Shown: positions 26,151 to 34,173 of the stretch, one piece after another
How positions within the stretch are numbered: the stretch's first letter is position 1
Layout of the letters: the number at the start of each line of letters is the position of its first letter
Source of the DNA: Patescibacteria group bacterium
Lineage (GTDB): Bacteria; Patescibacteriota; Patescibacteriia; JAGPKW01
DNA: 35,134 nucleotides
Direction: 5' to 3'
Assembly: GCA_021734125.1 (NCBI GenBank)
Contig: JAIPJN010000004.1
Span: 1-35,134 of the forward strand
Position numbers and translations under genes: made by a program
The notes under the pieces: model-generated
Database searches by the model: none
Told to the model about the DNA's origin: nothing
Seen by the model: the letters and a program-made list of their open reading frames with translations, nothing else

Positions 26151-27674
26151 TTATTTAGCGTATTCAATAATTTTTTTCTCTCTTATCATAGTCACTTTAA
26201 TTTCTCCAGGATATTTTAATTCTTCTTCTATATCGCTTGCTATTTCTTTCGCAATTTTTAATGCTTGTAAGTCATTTATATTTTCAGGGTTAACAAAGAC
26301 TCTAATTTCTTTACCTGCAGAAATTGCATAAGCTTTATTTATATTATCTTTTCTTATTGCAATATCTTCTAAATCTTGTAATCTTTGTATATAATTTTCT
26401 AAAGTATCTTTTCTAGCTCCAGGTCTAGCACCAGAAATAGAATCAGCAACTTGTACTATAACCCCTTCTATAGTAGAAGGCATATCATCATGATGTTCTC
26501 CAATTGCCTTAACTACAGTATCAGATAAATTAAATTTTTTCGCTATATTTTTACCAATCTCAGGGTGAGTCCCTTGAACTTCAAAGTCAACAGCCTTTCC
26601 TATATCATGTAATAAACCAGCTTTTTTACAAACAGAAGGATCAACTCCAATTTCATTAGCAAGTAATCCTGAAAGAATACCAACTTCTATAGAGTGTTGT
26701 AAAACATTTTGCCCATAACTAGTTCTATATTCTAATCTACCAAGAATTTGTATTAATTTAGGATCAATACCAACAACTCCAACTTCTGTTAAAGAATTTT
26801 CCCCTGCTTTTTTAATATCAGTTGCTAATTCATTTCTAGATCTTTCAATAAATTCCTCAATTCTAGCAGGCTGTATTCTTCCATCTGCTATTAAATAATC
26901 CAAAGCTTTTTTAGCAATATGTCTTCTTATAGGATTAAAACAAGATATTTGAATAATATCTGGAGTATCATCTATAACAATTTCAACACCAGTTAATTGC
27001 TCAAAAGTTTTTATATTTCTACCCTCCTTACCTATAATTCTACCTTTCATATCCTCATTTGGAATTTGAACATTTGTAGTAGTTATATCATTTACAATAG
27101 GAAGAGAAAATCTTTGTATAGCAAGCATTAATATTTTTTTTGATTCTTCTTCCATATCTTCGTATGTTTTTTCTTGTATCTGTTTTATTTTTTTAACAGA
27201 ATCATCTGAAATTGAATTTTCAATCTCTTTTATAATTCTTTCTTCAGCTTCAGATCTAGTTAATTTAGCAATTTCTTCAAGTTTTTTAATTTCATCCTCT
27301 TTTAATTTTTCAATTTTATCTTTTTGTTTTTCGATTTCTTCTTTAATAGAAATAATTTTATCTCTTTTTTCTTCTAAAGTTATTAATTTTTTATCAAAAA
27401 GAGTTTCTCTTTCTTCTAATCTTTTTCTTTGAGATTGCAGTTCTTTTTTTTCTTCTGCAATATCTTTTTTGGAATCGTCTACAATTTTTAAAGACTTTTC
27501 TTGGGCTTCTATAAGTAATTTTTTTTGTTTTTCCTTAGCTTCTTCTAAAATTTTATTAGCCTTATCAGAAGCCCCTTTGATCTTTTTTTCTAATTTTTTT
27601 TGATTGTATTTATTACCAATAAAAAAAGAGGCAATAATACTAAAAATAGCCAATACCCATAAAAAACTTTCCAT
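26151..27674 (-). CDS. rny: Ribonuclease Y
   Basis: Membrane-tethered endoribonuclease that starts mRNA decay. Seen over 507 aa: an N-terminal membrane helix (LWVLAIFSIIASFFIG), a long coiled coil (about 25-175, Lys/Glu-rich), a KH domain (GRIIGKEGRNIKTFEQLTGV near 210), and the HD domain with HDIGKAVD near 351-358 and HHDD downstream. ATG 27674 is preceded by AAGGAG (27686-27681), the only clear Shine-Dalgarno in this window. It forms a pair with ymdB. Length is normal. Confidence 0.97.
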   Translation of the reverse strand: MESFLWVLAIFSIIASFFIGNKYNQKKLEKKIKGASDKANKILEEAKEKQKKLLIEAQEKSLKIVDDSKKDIAEEKKELQSQRKRLEERETLFDKKLITLEEKRDKIISIKEEIEKQKDKIEKLKEDEIKKLEEIAKLTRSEAEERIIKEIENSISDDSVKKIKQIQEKTYEDMEEESKKILMLAIQRFSLPIVNDITTTNVQIPNEDMKGRIIGKEGRNIKTFEQLTGVEIVIDDTPDIIQISCFNPIRRHIAKKALDYLIADGRIQPARIEEFIERSRNELATDIKKAGENSLTEVGVVGIDPKLIQILGRLEYRTSYGQNVLQHSIEVGILSGLLANEIGVDPSVCKKAGLLHDIGKAVDFEVQGTHPEIGKNIAKKFNLSDTVVKAIGEHHDDMPSTIEGVIVQVADSISGARPGARKDTLENYIQRLQDLEDIAIRKDNINKAYAISAGKEIRVFVNPENINDLQALKIAKEIASDIEEELKYPGEIKVTMIREKKIIEYAK

Positions 27675-27784
27675 AATATTCTCCTTGTATTAAGTTTTCT
27701 TTAATTTGTTAATTTTATTAAATAAAAATAAGAGGTCTTTAATTAATTATAAATTATATGAAAACTTAAAAATTAATTCTTAAG

Positions 27785-27848
27785 TATATAAGGCAAAAAC
27801 AACTAATATTAGATAAAAACAATTATATCAAACAATATGCCTTATATA
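27785..27848 (-). promoter_or_regulatory. Inverted repeat around the probable rny promoter
   Basis: Perfect 11-bp arms TATATAAGGCA (27785-27795) and TGCCTTATATA (27838-27848) are 42 nt apart. Between them, on the minus strand, is an extended -10, TGA plus TATAAT (27827-27822). The pair could be an operator around the promoter or a hairpin at the 3' end of clpP mRNA; the sequence does not decide. Confidence 0.45.
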
Positions 27849-27881
27849 AAACTCTAACAAATTTTTTAAGTTTTGTAAATA

Positions 27882-28451
27882 TTAAATAATTTTATCTATA
27901 ATTCCATATTTTAAAGCTTCTTTCGCGCTCATATAAAAATCTCTATCAGCATCTTTTTCTATTTTTTCTTTTGTATTTCCAGTATTCTTTGCAAGAATAG
28001 AATTTAATTTATCTTTTATTTTTATAATATTTTCAGCAGCAATTTTAACATCACTAGCTTGTCCTTCAGCTCCTCCCATAACTTGGTGTATTAAAATTTC
28101 GCTATTTTCTAAAGCAAATCTTTTTCCTTTTTCTCCTCCTGCTAGTAAAAAAGATCCCATAGATGCAGCTTGCCCAAAACAAATAGTAGAAACATCGCTT
28201 TTTACATGTTGCATTGTGTCATATACTGCAAGACCTGCACTAACAGAGCCTCCAGGAGAATTTATATATAATTTAATATCTTTTTCTGGATTTTCAGCAT
28301 CTAAATAAAGAAGCTGTGCGACAATAGCATTAGCTACATCATTATTAATAGCTCCACCTAAAAATATTATTCTATTTTTTAGTAATCTGGAATATATATC
28401 ATATGCTCTATCTCCTTGTGGAGTTTTATCTATTACAGTTGGTATTAACAT
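27882..28451 (-). CDS. clpP: ATP-dependent Clp protease proteolytic subunit
   Basis: 189 aa. The serine protease triad is visible at the same numbers as in E. coli ClpP: S97 in QAASMGS, H122 in LIHQVMGG and D171 in [24 protein letters not shown] and the C-terminal [12 protein letters not shown] also match. ClpP forms the barrel fed by ClpX-type ATPases, none of which is in the window. It starts 9 nt after nrnA and probably ends the infB operon. Confidence 0.97.
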   Translation of the reverse strand: MLIPTVIDKTPQGDRAYDIYSRLLKNRIIFLGGAINNDVANAIVAQLLYLDAENPEKDIKLYINSPGGSVSAGLAVYDTMQHVKSDVSTICFGQAASMGSFLLAGGEKGKRFALENSEILIHQVMGGAEGQASDVKIAAENIIKIKDKLNSILAKNTGNTKEKIEKDADRDFYMSAKEALKYGIIDKII

Positions 28452-28460
28452 ATTATTATT

Positions 28461-29432
28461 TTAATTATTATTTATAGAAATTTTCCAATTATTATTTATT
28501 TTTATTAATTTACCAGGGATAAAAAATCCTGAAGCATTTTTATGTCCACCTCCACCAAAAAAATTAGCTATTTTAGCAACATCAAAATTTTCTTTTGTTG
28601 TTCTCAAGCTAAAATATATATTACCATCATCTCTATCGGAAATTAATACCCCAAAATTACAATCAGATATTTTATTTAAAAAATTTTTTATTCCACCTTC
28701 AACTTCATGATAACTTAATTTATATTTATTTAAAATATCTTGATTTAAAGCACACCAAACGCATTTTAATTCTTCACAATAGTTTAATTCTTCAAATATT
28801 TCACCTATAAAATTTAATGATGCTATCTTTTTATTTTTTAATAAATTTTTTGCTATTATTTTTTCATTTGCACCTTTAGATATCAATTTAGAAGCAACTT
28901 TTAATGAATTTTGGTTAGTTGAAGGCGTTGTAAAATTTTCAGTGTCTAAAACAATACCTGAAAGCATTGCAGTAGCTTCTAATGGACTAATATTATAATT
29001 TACTTCATTCAAAAAACGATAAATTAATTCACAATTTGAAGAACTATCTTTTTCGATATAAAAAGCTTTACAAAAAAAAGGATAATTTTCATTTATAATT
29101 TTATGATGATCTATAATAACCGTTTTATTAAGAGGAACATCTATATTTATTTTAGATCTTTCAACTGTATTTAAATCAAGTAATAAGAATAAATCATAGT
29201 TTATTTCTTTTTTTATCTCATGAATTATTAAATTATCAAGAGGTATAAAATTAAATTCTTTAGGGATTTTATCATAAGAAAAAATATCAACTTTTTTCCC
29301 TAATTTTAAAAGATAATTATACATACAAAAAGCTGATGCAATACAATCGGCATCAGGATTTGGATGTATAAGTATTAAAACTGTGTTTGAGTCTAGAAAA
29401 GAATTATTAATTTTTTCAAAAAGATCATTCAT
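28461..29432 (-). CDS. DHH-DHHA1 phosphoesterase, NrnA-like nanoRNase
   Basis: 323 aa from ATG 29432, which overlaps the rbfA stop by 8 nt (ATGAATGA); a TTG at 29447 is less likely. Motifs: HPNPDADCIAS (DHH motif I), LLDLNTVER, IDHHKI (DHH), a later Asp in IVLDTENF, and the DHHA1 substrate-binding GGGGHKNASG near the C-terminus. NrnA-type enzymes degrade short RNAs (nanoRNA) and 3',5'-pAp. The gene beside rbfA matches the common infB-rbfA-nrnA order. Specificity is inferred. Confidence 0.9.
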   Translation of the reverse strand: MNDLFEKINNSFLDSNTVLILIHPNPDADCIASAFCMYNYLLKLGKKVDIFSYDKIPKEFNFIPLDNLIIHEIKKEINYDLFLLLDLNTVERSKINIDVPLNKTVIIDHHKIINENYPFFCKAFYIEKDSSSNCELIYRFLNEVNYNISPLEATAMLSGIVLDTENFTTPSTNQNSLKVASKLISKGANEKIIAKNLLKNKKIASLNFIGEIFEELNYCEELKCVWCALNQDILNKYKLSYHEVEGGIKNFLNKISDCNFGVLISDRDDGNIYFSLRTTKENFDVAKIANFFGGGGHKNASGFFIPGKLIKINNNWKISINNN

Positions 29433-29766
29433 CTTTGATTTTATCAAGAATATTTTCTATTTTTTTAGCCCTTATTTCTGTTTTATCTAAAACAAATTTA
29501 AGTTTTGGAGTTTTTCTTAAAATTATAGAAGATGCAAAATCATCCTTTAAAACTTTTATATTTTTTTTAAGAATATTTATAGAAGTATTTGATTTATCTA
29601 GAGGGCTTACTATATAAAAAATTTTTGCTTCTTCTAAATCTTTAGTTGTTATAACCTTAGTTATAGTAAAAATAATGCCTTCTGGGAAAATAATATTTTT
29701 TGAAATAGAATTAGAAATTTCCCTATGTATCATTTCATTAATTTGTTTCATTCTAAAATTAGACAT
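29425..29766 (-). CDS. rbfA: Ribosome-binding factor A
   Basis: 113 aa from ATG 29766, 1 nt after the infB stop; an upstream TTG at 29781 inside infB is less likely. The family pattern is present: RMKQINEMIHREISNSISKNI, then a KH-like core (GIIFTITKVITTKDLEEAKIFYIV) and LRKTPKLKFVLDKTEIRAKKIENIL. RbfA matures the 16S rRNA 5' end in the small subunit. This is the only gene here ending in TGA; translation continued past it would soon stop at TAA. Confidence 0.92.
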   Translation of the reverse strand: MSNFRMKQINEMIHREISNSISKNIIFPEGIIFTITKVITTKDLEEAKIFYIVSPLDKSNTSINILKKNIKVLKDDFASSIILRKTPKLKFVLDKTEIRAKKIENILDKIKDE

Positions 29767-29767
29767 T

Positions 29768-31807
29768 TTATTTTCTTTCAATTTTATATGCTATTTCTAA
29801 CTCTTCATAAAATTCAAGTAAATCTCCTTCTAAAATTCTTACATCAATATTACTCAAAATCCCGCATTCATTACCAGGTTCAACTTTTTCTTGTTCTTTT
29901 TTTTCAATTTTTAAAGATTTTACATTTCCAAAAGCTATAATTTCATCGTTTCTTTTTAAATAAAATTTATCTCCCTTTTTTACAAAACCAGAATCAATTA
30001 AACAACCAAAAATTTGTTTTTTACCACTTGAAAAAACTTTTAAAACTTTAGCTTTTGCAAAAACATTCATTTTTATTTCTGGAGGGACTAATTTTTCAAT
30101 TTCTTGATATACAAAATCTATTAACTCATATATAACTTTTGAAGTTTTAATAACAATATCTTTATCTCTAGCTATCATAGAAGCTAAATTCCCTACGTGT
30201 ACTCCAAAACCTAAAATAATGGATTTTGTGTCCTCAGCTAATAAAACATCACCTTCTGTAACAGAACCAACATCATTTTTTATAATATTAATTTTTAAGT
30301 TAGGGATTTTATTTATCTTTTCTAGAGAATCGGTAAGAGCTTCCTTTGACCCTAAAAAATCAGATTTAATTATTAAATTTAAAGAAGTTATATTTTGTCC
30401 TTCATTATTTTCTTTGTTTAAAGATTTTACAGAGACATTAGAATTTAATTTTTCTGCTTTTTTGGCATAATCTTTAATTTTTTTTCTTAATTCTTTTTTA
30501 TTGTTAATAACTTGTAATATATCTCCAGAATTTGGTAATCCCCGCAACCCAGAAATAATAACAGGATCTCCAGGTTTTGCCTCATCTATAAATTCATTTT
30601 TATCATTTTTTAGAGATTTAATTTTTCCTTCAATATTATCAATTAAAACATAATCCCCTTTTCTTAGTGTCCCAGTTTGTATAATAACAGTAGCTTTAGA
30701 TCCTTCATTTTCATCAAGATGAGATTCTATAACAGTAGCCATAGCTGGTCCAGAACTATTACAATTTAATTTTTCTTTATAAATATCAGAAACCAAAAAT
30801 AAAACATCTAAAAGTTCATTAATTCCGATTCCTTTTAATGCAGAAATTGGAACACATATAGTATCTCCGCCCCAATCTTCTGGAGTTAAATTAATTTCAG
30901 ACAAATCATTTTTTACTTTATCAATATTTGCATCTGGTAAATCAGTTTTATTAATAGCAACAATAAAAGGAAGTTTTTCTTCTTGTATTATTTTAATAGC
31001 TTCTAAAGTTTGTGCTTTTAAAGAGTCATTTGCGGCAATAATTAAAATAGCAACATCAGCAACTTCCCCACCCCTTGCTCTCATAGATTGGAAAGCTTCA
31101 TGTCCAGGAGTATCAATAAAAGTTAATTTTCTATCATTTTTTTCAATTTGAAAAGCTCCTATGTGTTGTGTAATACCACCACTTTCACCTTTCATTTTAT
31201 TAGTATCAGAAATAGTATCTAATAATTTTGTTTTTCCATGATCTACATGTCCCATAACAACAACAACAGGGGGTCTTTCTAAACAGAAATCTTCATTATT
31301 TTTTTCTATCAATTCTTTTAAATCATCTTTTAGATTATTTTCTATAAGAGAGTTATTATCTATTTTTTTTAATTCTAAAGAATATCCTAACTCTTCAGCT
31401 ATTATAGAAGCTGTATCAAAATCAATAGCTTGATTTAAATTGGCAACTATACCATTTTTCATAAGCTCAGAAATAATCTTTACAACCGAAACATTCATTT
31501 TTTCTGCAAGTTTACTAACTATAATACTATCTCCTATAAAAATTTTATTTTCATTCTCATTATTATCAGAATCTTTATTCTCTTCTTTCTTTACTTTGTT
31601 TTTAAGGTCTATATTTTTAAATTTTTCTATTTTTTCTTCTAATAATTTTTTTCTTTTTTCTTCTTTAAATTTTTGTATAATTTTAGCGGTTTGATTTTCA
31701 TCAATTTTTATAGCTTTTTTACCAATATCAAAACCTAACTCAGGTAATTTTTCTTTGAGTTCTTCTGTAGTTATTTTAAGTTTTCTTGCTAATTCTGATA
31801 GATTCAT
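29768..31807 (-). CDS. infB: Translation initiation factor IF-2
   Basis: GTPase that brings initiator tRNA to the 30S subunit and joins the subunits. Seen over 679 aa: N-terminal IF2_N helix segments (MNLSELARKLKITTEELKEK; SKLAEKMNVSVVKIISELMKNGI), G1 GHVDHGKT near 186-193, switch II DTPGHEAF, G4 NKTD and G5 SALKG, then domain II, the IF-2 domain 3 and the C-terminal fMet-tRNA-binding barrel (VKSLKIEKKEQEKVEPGNECGI). It heads a minus-strand operon with rbfA, nrnA and clpP. Confidence 0.97.
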   Translation of the reverse strand: MNLSELARKLKITTEELKEKLPELGFDIGKKAIKIDENQTAKIIQKFKEEKRKKLLEEKIEKFKNIDLKNKVKKEENKDSDNNENENKIFIGDSIIVSKLAEKMNVSVVKIISELMKNGIVANLNQAIDFDTASIIAEELGYSLELKKIDNNSLIENNLKDDLKELIEKNNEDFCLERPPVVVVMGHVDHGKTKLLDTISDTNKMKGESGGITQHIGAFQIEKNDRKLTFIDTPGHEAFQSMRARGGEVADVAILIIAANDSLKAQTLEAIKIIQEEKLPFIVAINKTDLPDANIDKVKNDLSEINLTPEDWGGDTICVPISALKGIGINELLDVLFLVSDIYKEKLNCNSSGPAMATVIESHLDENEGSKATVIIQTGTLRKGDYVLIDNIEGKIKSLKNDKNEFIDEAKPGDPVIISGLRGLPNSGDILQVINNKKELRKKIKDYAKKAEKLNSNVSVKSLNKENNEGQNITSLNLIIKSDFLGSKEALTDSLEKINKIPNLKINIIKNDVGSVTEGDVLLAEDTKSIILGFGVHVGNLASMIARDKDIVIKTSKVIYELIDFVYQEIEKLVPPEIKMNVFAKAKVLKVFSSGKKQIFGCLIDSGFVKKGDKFYLKRNDEIIAFGNVKSLKIEKKEQEKVEPGNECGILSNIDVRILEGDLLEFYEELEIAYKIERK

Positions 31808-31815
31808 AATCTATG

Positions 31816-31872
31816 AAGATATAATAAATAAAGTACTTTGTCAAATTATACTATAATAAAGACGTTTTTACA
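31816..31872 (-). promoter_or_regulatory. infB promoters (two candidates)
   Basis: On the minus strand, P1: TTGACA (31844-31839), 17-bp spacer, TATCTT (31821-31816), 8 nt from the ATG, which would give an almost leaderless mRNA. P2: TTGTAA, 17-bp spacer, TATAAT (31850-31845), giving a leader of about 30 nt. Either or both may be used. Confidence 0.5.
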
Positions 31873-31934
31873 AATAAAAATATATTATAACATAAAAATA
31901 ATTATATTTATTATAAGTTGTAAGAAAATTATAT

Positions 31935-32414
31935 AAGTTATAACCCGTATATACAATTTAATATATTAAATTGTATACCAGGTATATAACTTTTTTTATA
32001 AAAATTTATTAATTTTGGAAAATTAATTTTTAATAAATTTTCATTAAATCACGTGAAATTAGGTTCTACATAGAAAAATAATTTTTTAAAAAATAGCTTA
32101 TATTAAACAAAAAATATTTTAAAATTAAAATGTTCCACAAAAAAATGTGCAAAATTCATCAATATATTAAAACACAAAAATAAATATTTTTCTTATAAAA
32201 TTGTAGGGAATAAGCGTAAATTGTAATACATATATACAACTTAAGATATAAAATTGTAAACCGTTTATACAATTTTATTTTTATTAAATTTATCCTTTTT
32301 TAATTAATTTTATAAAGTTATACACAATTACTATGATTTTAATAAAAAATTGTATACCATATATACAATTTCCTATATAAAAATATATAAAGTTGTACCC
32401 CATGTGTACAATTT
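31935..32414. repeat. Array of six 25-bp near-palindromes (AAATTGTA..TACAATTT)
   Basis: Six copies of a 25-26 bp near-palindrome lie at 31935-31959, 31968-31993, 32218-32242, 32251-32275, 32347-32371 and 32390-32414. The consensus is AARTTGTATACC, 2-3 nt, then TATACAAYTT; differences between arms are often G-T type. They come in close pairs with 8 nt (copies 1-2 and 3-4) or 18 nt (5-6) between members. They lack GTAG and are unlike the G+C-rich REP hairpins. A DnaA-box match TTATACACA lies at 32318-32326. The gap is where gene direction diverges. Operators, iterons or a second repeat family are possible. Confidence 0.7.
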
Positions 32415-32498
32415 TACAATTAACTAAATTGAAGAGTATAAATTTTTGAGCTATTATATAATAATATTAAATCAAAATTCAATTAAAATATTTTTTTA

Positions 32499-32504
32499 TA
32501 TAAT
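32499..32504 (+). promoter_or_regulatory. -10 box, leaderless arrangement, before the 47-aa ORF
   Basis: TATAAT lies 7 nt before ATG 32512, the same spacing as at the LamG and atp promoters. No good -35 is visible, so this is a candidate only. Confidence 0.4.
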
Positions 32505-32511
32505 CAAATAT

Positions 32512-32655
32512 ATGAAAAAGAAAAATACAAAACTCAATCTAGTGAACGTAGCGAAACTAATCAACGGGAGGGATTGGGACAAGATAGACGAGAAAGAAAA
32601 AGACGAAATAGTGGAGAAGATATTAGCCCAAATATCTCCAAACTCACAGAAATAA
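32512..32655 (+). CDS. Possible small protein, 47 aa, unusual codon use
   Basis: ATG 32512 to TAA 32655. The predicted peptide is charged and probably helical (NLVNVAKLINGRDWDKIDEK, then EKDEIVEKILAQI). I do not recognise it. Its codons differ from the neighbours: AAC, CTC, CTA, GTG, GAC and GGG occur where nearby genes use AAT, TTA and GAT, and the segment 32530-32640 is visibly richer in G+C. This could mean a transferred gene or a non-coding piece with a chance frame. It precedes the DUF3800 gene by 92 nt. Confidence 0.4.
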   Translation: MKKKNTKLNLVNVAKLINGRDWDKIDEKEKDEIVEKILAQISPNSQK

Positions 32656-32747
32656 TAAAAAATAATCTAGAAGGATTTATTATTAATTTAAATAAAAATT
32701 ATTTATTTTAAAATTAAAATAATTAAGTAAATTTAATAAAACTATAA

Positions 32748-33530
32748 ATGAAAGAAATTTCCGATAATAAAAATTATTTTTTTGTTGATGAAGCTGGAGA
32801 CCCAGTTTTTTATAATAAATATGGGAAAAATATAGTTGGGACAGAAGGTTGTTCTAAAATTTTAATTTTAGGATTTATAATAACTAAAAATCCAAAAATA
32901 ATAAGAGATGAAATTTTTAAATTAAAAAAAGAAATTCAAAATGATAAATATTTACAAAATATTCCATCTATGATTAAAACAAAAAAATATTTTCATGCTA
33001 AAGATGATTGTCCAGAAATTAGGGAAAAATTTTTTAAAATGATTTTAAAACTGGACTTTAAAGCAGAATTTATAGTCGCAAGGAAGAATGAAAAAATTTT
33101 TAAATCTAAATATAAAGGAAAACAGAATTTATTTTATGATGATTTAATAATTAAACTATTTAAAAATAAATTACATTTCTCAAAAGAAAATGATATTTAT
33201 TTTGAAGTTAGAGGTAATAAAAAGAGACAAAAACCTTTAGAAGATGCAATAAAAATTGCGGTTAATACATTTGAAAGTGAATGGAATATTAAGAATAATT
33301 GTAAAATTAATATATATCCAATGTCTTCTGTTGGGGAGCCTTGTTTATCTATAGCAGATTATATAAATTGGGCTGTATTTAGAGCTTATACAAAAAAGGA
33401 AGATAGATTTTTAAAATTTGTTGAAAATAAAATAAGTTTTTTATTTGATGTTTATGATTTTAATAAATATCCTAAAAACTTTTATAATAGAAAAAATAAA
33501 TTTGATATAAATAAAATAAGCCCTTTATAG
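32748..33530 (+). CDS. DUF3800 domain protein
   Basis: 260 aa. The N-terminal FFVDEAGDPVF (11-21) and the C-terminal LSIADYINWAVFRAYTKKEDRF carry the acidic positions of DUF3800, a family with an RNase H-like fold found near mobile elements, phages and defence genes, mostly uncharacterised. A further HAKDD (84-88) lies between. Codon use is like the housekeeping genes (AAA, TTA, AAT). It stands alone between the palindrome array and the repeat-rich tRNA-Arg region, without recognisable partner genes, so nuclease activity and any defence role are inferred. Confidence 0.8.
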   Translation: MKEISDNKNYFFVDEAGDPVFYNKYGKNIVGTEGCSKILILGFIITKNPKIIRDEIFKLKKEIQNDKYLQNIPSMIKTKKYFHAKDDCPEIREKFFKMILKLDFKAEFIVARKNEKIFKSKYKGKQNLFYDDLIIKLFKNKLHFSKENDIYFEVRGNKKRQKPLEDAIKIAVNTFESEWNIKNNCKINIYPMSSVGEPCLSIADYINWAVFRAYTKKEDRFLKFVENKISFLFDVYDFNKYPKNFYNRKNKFDINKISPL

Positions 33531-33697
33531 CTAGGTTAGTAAACTAACACACGGCATGAAGCCGACTTTCGCATATAAAAGACTATTTATATTTTAATAA
33601 TAACATTTTTATAAAAATATGCAATAGGATTTTCAACAGTTTTTAGTAATTTAAATATCTCTCTTTAAAACGATACAAAAACGAAAAAATAAAAAAA
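33531..33697. other. Spacer after the DUF3800 gene
   Basis: No gene is seen. It starts with two small hairpins: GTTAGT/ACTAAC (33535-33540 with 33543-33548) and CGGC/GCCG (33552-33555 with 33561-33564). These may mark the end of the DUF3800 transcript, though no T tract follows directly. The rest is plain AT-rich sequence. Confidence 0.4.
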
Positions 33698-33751
33698 TCC
33701 AAACATGGTTGGACGCTACAATTTTTTATTTGGTGCCCCCAAGTGGACTTG
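33672..33751. repeat. Direct repeat copy A: reversed REP plus tRNA-Arg 3' end
   Basis: A stretch with an ACGAAAAAATAA flank, a reversed REP-type palindrome (TCCAAACATGGTTGGA 33698-33713, CTAC 33716-33719), then CAATTTTTTATT and 21 bp of the tRNA-Arg 3' end (33731-33751). The same order recurs at 33879-33954. Confidence 0.75.
33698..33719 (-). repeat. REP-type palindrome, GTCCAACC class, reverse orientation
   Basis: Minus strand: GTAG (33719-33716), then CG and TCCAACCATGTTTGGA, one mismatched pair. Confidence 0.75.
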
Positions 33752-33870
33752 CCATTCGATAGACTTGCCTAACGGCAAGTCTTCTCATGGCCTCTCTCGC
33801 CATGTTCGCCTTTTCGGATGTGTTTTAATAACACATCCTCAAAACTCACATAAGGCTCTGAGTTTCAGGT
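33752..33870. repeat. Structured element with four consecutive hairpins
   Basis: Four stem-loops follow each other: AGACTTGCC/GGCAAGTCT (33761-33769, 33774-33782), CATGGC/GCCATG (33786-33791, 33799-33804), GGATGTGTT/AACACATCC (33816-33824, 33830-33838) and AAACTCA/TGAGTTT (33842-33848, 33859-33865). It is richer in G+C than its surroundings. Bases 33816-33852 recur exactly, inverted, at 35098-35134. It could be a mobile repeat or a structured RNA; no frame in it looks coding. Confidence 0.7.
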
Positions 33871-33878
33871 CCTAAGAT

Positions 33879-33954
33879 GATATTAAAACGAAAAAATAAG
33901 TCCAGCGATCGCTGGACGCTACAATTTTTTATTTGGTGCCCCCAAGTGGACTTG
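33879..33954. repeat. Direct repeat copy B: reversed REP plus tRNA-Arg 3' end
   Basis: Second copy of the block at 33672-33751. The flanks and the CGCTACAATTTTTTATT stretch are the same, but the palindrome core differs (perfect GTCCAGCGATCGCTGGAC, 33900-33917). Confidence 0.75.
33900..33922 (-). repeat. REP-type palindrome, GTCCAGCG class, reverse orientation
   Basis: Minus strand: GTAG (33922-33919), C, then the perfect 18-bp palindrome GTCCAGCGATCGCTGGAC (33917-33900). A decayed relative is inside uvrC at 3878-3895. Confidence 0.8.
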
Positions 33955-33969
33955 AACCACTATCGAGGG
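33934..33969 (-). pseudogene. tRNA-Arg 3'-half fragment (tandem copy)
   Basis: 36 bp identical to the 3' part of the adjacent tRNA-Arg (33973-34008), from the CCA end through the T arm into the variable region, repeated with a 39-bp period. It has no 5' half, so it cannot make a tRNA. A shorter third copy is at 33731-33751. Confidence 0.85.
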
Positions 33970-33972
33970 TTT

Positions 33973-34048
33973 TGGTGCCCCCAAGTGGACTTGAACCACT
34001 ATCGAGGGATTAGGAATCCCTTGTTCTATCCAGTTGAACTATGGGTGC
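33973..34048 (-). tRNA. tRNA-Arg (anticodon CCT)
   Basis: 76 nt on the minus strand, cloverleaf complete: acceptor GCACCCA with TGGGGGC (one A-G mismatch at pair 3-70), D stem GTTC/GAAC, anticodon stem AGGGA/TCCCT with loop TTCCTAA (anticodon CCT, reads AGG), T stem AGTGG/CCACT with TTCAAGT, discriminator A and an encoded CCA. Two partial copies of its 3' end lie just downstream. Confidence 0.93.
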
Positions 34049-34173
34049 AATTAACTATTTTTTTGATATTACTATAAACTCATGTTTATTTCAAGTTATT
34101 AATTATTAATTAATTTTTTATTTTTATTATTAAATTATATAATTAATAAGATTATTTAATTAGATAAAATTTT

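Noticed and set aside
29425-29427. Possible UGA recoding (glycine, as in Gracilibacteria and Absconditabacteria)
   Set aside because: rbfA ends in TGA and would extend only a few codons, while all long conserved genes are intact under the standard code with glycine as GGN. There is no sign of in-frame TGA at conserved glycines.
31935-32414. CRISPR array
   Set aside because: The units are palindromes in pairs with unequal spacing (8, 18, 71 and about 220 nt), not direct repeats with uniform unique spacers, and no cas gene is present.
33877-34077. 66-codon open frame (WCPQVDLNHYRG repeats)
   Set aside because: It is a reading of tRNA-Arg and its tandem fragment on the opposite strand, not a protein gene.
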